NCBI GenBank assembly: GCA_936928855.1
Contig: CAKZHZ010000060.1
Location: 1 to 36,610, forward strand
Length of the DNA: 36,610 nucleotides
Direction of reading: 5' to 3'
From: an uncultured Polycyclovorans sp.
GTDB lineage: Bacteria; Pseudomonadota; Gammaproteobacteria; Nevskiales; Nevskiaceae
Below, in pieces: positions 33,145-36,610 of this stretch. The notes beneath the pieces are model-generated. The model saw nothing but the letters and a program-made list of their open reading frames with translations, was not told where the DNA came from and made no database searches. The position numbers and the translations under genes are program-made. How positions within the stretch are numbered: position 1 is the first letter of the stretch; each line of letters opens with the position of its first letter.

Positions 33145-33864
33145 GTGAACGCGCTTGAACTGAAGGGCCGCATGCTGTCCACCACCCGGGTGCGGGTGAT
33201 GGAGGGCGACCTCGCCGCCATTGCCGATCAGCTGCGCCGCATGGCGCGCCAGATGCCGCAGGCCGTTCAGGGCATGCCGGTGATTATCGAGGCGGCGGAC
33301 GGGATTGCGGTTGACCTTGCCGCCCTGTTGGCAGTGGTACGCGAGGTGGGCATGCAGCCCATCGGGGTGGCCGGCGAAGCCCTGGCCGCCGCGGCTCAAA
33401 GCGTGGGGATGGCGGTGCTGCCGGCCGATGCCGGCGCGCGCGGGGGGCGTGTCGAGAAAACCGTTGCCGAGCCGCAGCCCGCAGCGGCTCCCGCCCCGGC
33501 GCCGACGCCTGTGCCTGCTTCCGCGCCAGCCCGGGTACCGGCGCGGCTGGTGACCGAACCGGTGCGAGGCGGCCAGCAGATGTACGTGCCCGATGGTGAT
33601 CTGGTGGTCATGCACCAGGTGGCGCCGGGCGCCGAAGCCATCGCCGATGGCTGCGTGCATATCTACGGGCGGCTCGCCGGCCGGGCCATCGCAGGTGCCC
33701 GGGGCGACGCCAATGCGCGGATTTTCTGTCGGCGATTCGAGCCGGAACTGGTCGCCATCGCCGGTGTGTATGCGGTGGCAGAGCAGTTACAGGGCGAGTT
33801 GCACGGCAAGCCCGCGCAGGTCTTTCTGCAGGACGGCAAACTACGTGTGGAGCGGCTCGACTGA
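33145..33864 (+). CDS. minC: Septum site-determining protein MinC
   Basis: The GTG start (33145) gives 239 residues: an N-terminal domain (about 1-100) that blocks FtsZ polymerisation, a Pro/Ala-rich linker (about 106-133) and the C-terminal beta-helix that binds MinD (about 135-239, with YVPDGDLVVMHQVAPGAEAIADGCVHIYGRLAGRA). It is the cytoplasmic inhibitor of polar division. It is first of the minCDE operon, 34 bp before minD. No clear Shine-Dalgarno is seen before the GTG. MinC size and domain order are normal. Confidence 0.96.
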   Translation: MNALELKGRMLSTTRVRVMEGDLAAIADQLRRMARQMPQAVQGMPVIIEAADGIAVDLAALLAVVREVGMQPIGVAGEALAAAAQSVGMAVLPADAGARGGRVEKTVAEPQPAAAPAPAPTPVPASAPARVPARLVTEPVRGGQQMYVPDGDLVVMHQVAPGAEAIADGCVHIYGRLAGRAIAGARGDANARIFCRRFEPELVAIAGVYAVAEQLQGELHGKPAQVFLQDGKLRVERLD

Positions 33865-33898
33865 GCGGGCCGCAGGTTCATTTCAATCAGGGGTTCCC

Positions 33899-34711
33899 GT
33901 GACCAAGATCGTTGTCGTGACTTCCGGCAAAGGCGGGGTGGGCAAGACCACCACCAGCGCTTCGTTCGCCACCGGCCTGGCCCAGCGTGGCAAGAAGACG
34001 GTGGTGATCGACTTTGACGTCGGCCTGCGTAATCTCGACCTCATCATGGGGTGTGAGCGCCGTGTGGTGTTCGACTTCGTCAATGTCATTCAGGGCGAAG
34101 CCACGCTGCGGCAGGCGATGATCAAGGACAAGCAGCACGAGAACCTCTACATCCTCGCTGCCAGCCAGACCCGGGACAAGGACGCACTCACCCAGGAAGG
34201 GGTGGAGAAAGTGCTCAACGACCTGCGCTCGGAAGGCTTCGATTACATCGTCTGCGATTCGCCGGCTGGCATTGAGCGGGGCGCGCACCTGGCCATGTAC
34301 TTCGCCGATGAGGCACTGGTCGTCACCAACCCGGAAGTGTCCTCGGTGCGCGATTCTGATCGCGTTCTGGGCCTGCTGGCGAGCAAGACCCGCCGCGTTG
34401 AACGCGGTGATGGCCGGGTGAAAGAGCATCTGGTGCTGACGCGCTACAACCCGGCGCGGGTGCTCAAGGGCGAAATGCTGTCGGTTGAGGACGTCAAGGA
34501 GATTCTGGCGATTCCGCTGCTCGGCGTGGTGCCGGAGTCCCAGGCGGTGCTGACCTCGTCGAATGCCGGAACCCCGGTGATTGCGCAGACCGACAGCGAC
34601 GCCGGACAAGCCTATGATGATCTGGTGTCGCGCTTCCTCGGCGAGGACCGTCCGATGCGTTTCCTCAATGCCGAGAAGAAGGGCTTCCTCGGCAAGTTGT
34701 TCGGAGGCTGA
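33899..34711 (+). CDS. minD: Septum site-determining ATPase MinD
   Basis: A GTG start at 33899, preceded by CAGGGG, gives 270 residues, equal to E. coli MinD. The deviant Walker A GKGGVGKTT sits at 10-18 with signature Lys11. VIDFDVGLRNLDLIMG follows, and a C-terminal amphipathic helix EKKGFLGKLFGG targets the membrane. It recruits MinC to the membrane and is released by MinE-stimulated ATP hydrolysis. The gene ends 2 bp before minE. Confidence 0.97.
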   Translation: MTKIVVVTSGKGGVGKTTTSASFATGLAQRGKKTVVIDFDVGLRNLDLIMGCERRVVFDFVNVIQGEATLRQAMIKDKQHENLYILAASQTRDKDALTQEGVEKVLNDLRSEGFDYIVCDSPAGIERGAHLAMYFADEALVVTNPEVSSVRDSDRVLGLLASKTRRVERGDGRVKEHLVLTRYNPARVLKGEMLSVEDVKEILAIPLLGVVPESQAVLTSSNAGTPVIAQTDSDAGQAYDDLVSRFLGEDRPMRFLNAEKKGFLGKLFGG

Positions 34712-34713
34712 TC

Positions 34714-34974
34714 ATGGATTGGCTCAAACTGTTTCGTGGCGAACCCAAGAACACTGCCAACCTGGCCAAGGAGCGGCTCAAGGTGGTCGTGGCCCACCAG
34801 CGCGACGGTCGGGGTAACGGTCCGGCCTACCTGCCCCGGCTGCGGCAGGAGATCCTGGATGTGGTGCGCAAGTATGTCCCCGTGCCCGATGCCGCGGTGC
34901 AGGTGAACCTGCAGAACGAGGACGGTCTGGAAGTGCTCGAGATGAACATCACCCTGCCGGAAGGCGGCGTCTGA
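34714..34974 (+). CDS. minE: Cell division topological specificity factor MinE
   Basis: This 86-residue protein has the N-terminal membrane-targeting MDWLKLFRGE, the MinD-contact segment with AKERLKVVVAHQRDGR (about 18-33), and a C-terminal dimerisation domain (LRQEILDVVRKYV, then LQNEDGLEVLEMNITLP). It triggers MinD ATPase and sets pole-to-pole oscillation. It lies immediately after minD, giving the usual minCDE order. Confidence 0.97.
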   Translation: MDWLKLFRGEPKNTANLAKERLKVVVAHQRDGRGNGPAYLPRLRQEILDVVRKYVPVPDAAVQVNLQNEDGLEVLEMNITLPEGGV

Positions 34975-35007
34975 GCATTTCGAGCCACCATCGTGCCGCG
35001 CCGTGAT

Positions 35008-35022
35008 TGTTACGGTGTAACA
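35008..35022. promoter_or_regulatory. Zur-like palindrome before the ABC transporter operon
   Basis: TGTTACGGTGTAACA is a perfect 6-3-6 inverted repeat eight bases before the GTG of the ABC ATPase gene. It keeps the TGTTA...TAACA arms of the enterobacterial Zur operator (TGTTATANTATAACA), with T6C and A10G changes. The match to a metal-uptake-like transporter makes Zur control plausible; binding is inferred. Confidence 0.5.
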
Positions 35023-35030
35023 TCATTGGG

Positions 35031-35678
35031 GTGAGCCACCCCCCCGTCCTACAGCTCGATGCCCTGCAGGTCACCTTTCGCGACCGGCCTGTGCTCCGGT
35101 ATGCGGATCACTGCCTTCATGCTGGCGAGCAGGCGGCCTTGCTCGGGCCCTCCGGTAGCGGCAAGAGCACGCTGCTGCATCTGATTGCCGGTCTGCGGCG
35201 TCCCTCCAGCGGCACGGTCCGGCTTGAGGGGCAGGCCCTCAGCAGCCTGGGCGAGGCCGCGCGTGATCGCTTGCGCGGTGCGCGCGTGGGACTGGTGTTC
35301 CAGCGACTGCACTTGATGCCCGCTCTCAATGTCCGGGACAACCTGCGTCTGGCGCGGTACTGCGCGGGACTCCCCCCGGATTCCCCCTATCTGGAGCACC
35401 TGCTGGCCATGCTGCAGCTCGACGGCCTGGCGACGGCGCGGCCAGAGGCGCTCTCGGGGGGGCAGCAGCAGCGTGTCGCCATCGCCCGGGCGCTGATCAA
35501 CCGGCCGGGTGTGGTGCTGGCTGACGAACCCACGGCGAGCCTGGACGATGACAATGCCCGGCGGGTGCTGGACCTGCTGTGTGGTGCGGCCACCGAAGCC
35601 GGGGCTGCACTGTTGATCGCCACGCATGATGCACGCGTGAAGGCGCGTGTCGCGCAACACTGGGTGCTGCCGGCATGA
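35031..35678 (+). CDS. ABC transporter ATP-binding protein (ZrgB/LolD-like)
   Basis: The GTG at 35031 gives 215 residues; a TTG at 35007 would lie across the palindrome. Walker A GPSGSGKST, the Q-loop FQRLHLMP, signature LSGGQQQRVAIARAL, Walker B VVLADEPTASLD and the H-loop ATHD are all present. It is a LolD/MacB-class ATPase that energises an FtsX-like permease. It overlaps the permease by 4 bp (ATGA). The pair resembles the ZrgBC zinc-uptake transporter of Vibrio and the PA4064-PA4065 pair of Pseudomonas; this assignment is inference. Confidence 0.9.
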   Translation: MSHPPVLQLDALQVTFRDRPVLRYADHCLHAGEQAALLGPSGSGKSTLLHLIAGLRRPSSGTVRLEGQALSSLGEAARDRLRGARVGLVFQRLHLMPALNVRDNLRLARYCAGLPPDSPYLEHLLAMLQLDGLATARPEALSGGQQQRVAIARALINRPGVVLADEPTASLDDDNARRVLDLLCGAATEAGAALLIATHDARVKARVAQHWVLPA

Positions 35679-36340
35679 ACACCTTCAAACTCACCGTGGC
35701 GGCCATCGCGCACCGTCCGCTGCCGCACCTGCTGCAGACCTTGCTGATGGCGTTCGCCACTGCGTTGATCGTGATGATGATGTTGGTAGCGGATCAGCTG
35801 CAGACCCGAGCGGAACGGGATGCAGGCGCCGTCGATCTGGTGCTGGGTGCGCACGGATCGCCCTTGCAGTTGGTACTGTCGACGGTCTATCACCTGGACG
35901 TTCCCACCGGCAATATCCCTTTGGCGGCGGTGGAGCGCTGGGCGGCACATCCGATGGTGGCAGAGGCGGTGCCGATGGCATTGGGGGACAGTGCCGGCGG
36001 CTTCCGGATTGTGGGCACGACGCGGGCGTACTCCGCGCTTTATGACGCCACGCTTGCCGAGGGGCGCTGGGCGGCGGCGGCGATGGAAGCCGTGGTAGGC
36101 GCCGAGGTCGCCATGGCCGGTCTGCGGCCCGGGCGTACTTTCAACGGGACCCATGGACTCGGCGAAGGCGGTCATCAGCATGATGCCGCACCCTACCGCG
36201 TGGTGGGGGTGCTGGCCCCCAGCGGGACCGTGCTGGATCGCTTGATTCTGACCGGACTGGACAGCGTTTGGGCCCTGCATGCCGATGCGTCGGACGATGA
36301 AAGCGCCGACGATCATCACGAGCACGAGGACGACGAGTGA
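35675..36340 (+). pseudogene. ABC transporter permease, FtsX/ZrgC-like, truncated at the contig join
   Basis: Only 221 residues are present, about half of a typical ~420-residue permease of this type. The first membrane helix (about 15-40) is followed by a MacB-type periplasmic domain (RDAGAVDLVLGAHGSPLQLVLS, then VVGAEVAMAGLRPG). The last residues form a His/Asp/Glu-rich stretch (DDHHEHEDDE), which in this family precedes the remaining three helices and may hold zinc. The reading frame then stops at 36338-36340, exactly where actinobacterial-looking DNA begins, so the gene is probably intact in the real genome and cut by a false join. Confidence 0.75.
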
Positions 36341-36341
36341 C

Positions 36342-36610
36342 CCTGCGACCAGCCCGCGGGACGCGCCGACCGAGATCCGCACGCCGGCCGCGTTCACCGA
36401 GGTCCGCATCGACACCGTCCCCGCGGGATACCTAGTGCACTGCGACGGCGCAGTCACCGACCTCGATCTGCTGGACCAGTTCGGCCAGGAGGGATTGCAG
36501 CTCGTCCGGTCCGACCCCCGGGCCGGCGCAGAGGTGTTGTGCCGAGCGCTCGAACTATGGCGGGGCGAACCGCTTCCGGAGATCGCCGACATCGCCGAGC
36601 GGCACGAGAT
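36342..36610 (+). CDS. Partial SARP/AfsR-type regulator (bacterial transcriptional activator domain), foreign to the rest
   Basis: The frame is open from 36342 to the window end with no start or stop. It encodes VRIDTVPAGYLVHC, then an acidic loop, then DQFGQEGLQLVRSDPRAGAE and RALELWRGEPLPEIADIAE. This is the linker and opening helices of the BTAD domain found in SARP/AfsR regulators of Actinobacteria, with the hallmark ALxLWRGxPL. There is no promoter, start or homology to the preceding permease. A chimeric contig or contaminant is most likely; a rare horizontal transfer is much less so. Confidence 0.8.

Noticed and set aside
35387..36592. 401-codon minus-strand frame crossing the contig join
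   Set aside because: It reads through both the ABC transporter and the actinobacterial-like segment antisense, so it cannot be a real gene and does not support the join.

Overview
The window reads as chromosomal DNA of a GC-rich gammaproteobacterium. Evidence is the rRNA operon tail (23S then 5S), minCDE, the thrB kinase of the Pseudomonas/Rhizobium type, TrkA/TrkH, an MltD-like transglycosylase, and many lipid-type accessory enzymes (SDR, MpaB-like DUF2236, fatty acid hydroxylase, hotdog thioesterases, several TetR repressors). The style suits Nevskiales/Salinisphaerales-like lineages, but that placement is inference. The last ~270 bases do not fit: they encode part of an actinobacterial SARP-type regulator (BTAD domain), so the contig is probably chimeric at about 36340.

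Layout. 1-916: 3' end of 23S rRNA, spacer with three hairpins, 5S rRNA, strong terminator and a second perfect hairpin. 941-5338: a TetR gene divergent from a DUF456 membrane protein, an MltD-like LysM transglycosylase, a prolyl iminopeptidase, and a YciA-like thioesterase. 4817-6724 (minus) is an overlapping operon tetR - LolA-like periplasmic protein - thioesterase, preceded by a perfect 18-bp palindrome. 6808-9564 (plus) holds an MgtE-like Mg2+ transporter, DUF202, a TauE/SafE permease and a PaaI-like thioesterase.

9486-16698 (minus) is a run of trkA, two tandem trkH genes, thrB, and the dctQ/dctM subunits of a TRAP transporter that lacks a visible binding protein. 16811-22347 groups three predicted lipoproteins around a TetR gene: a glycerophosphodiester phosphodiesterase, a PHP/CehA-like hydrolase and, divergently, a DUF6351 tannase-like protein. 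A tRNA-Ile2 (CAU) gene follows on the minus strand.

22646-30613 is an accessory set: SDR, MerR regulator divergent from a 2-hydroxychromene-2-carboxylate isomerase-like gene and an alpha/beta hydrolase, an MpaB-like DUF2236 enzyme divergent from a TetR over a clear operator, a fatty acid hydroxylase-type membrane protein, a flavodoxin-like protein, a double-hotdog thioesterase and a secreted CAP protein. 30632-33027 (minus) is the circularly permuted ATP-grasp/alpha-E pair. 33145-34974 is minCDE. 35031-36340 is an ABC ATPase and a truncated FtsX-like permease with a His/Asp/Glu-rich tail; they resemble the Zur-regulated ZrgBC zinc-uptake transporter and have a Zur-like palindrome just upstream.

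No intergenic stretch exceeds 300 bases. The many long antisense reading frames are GC-codon shadows.
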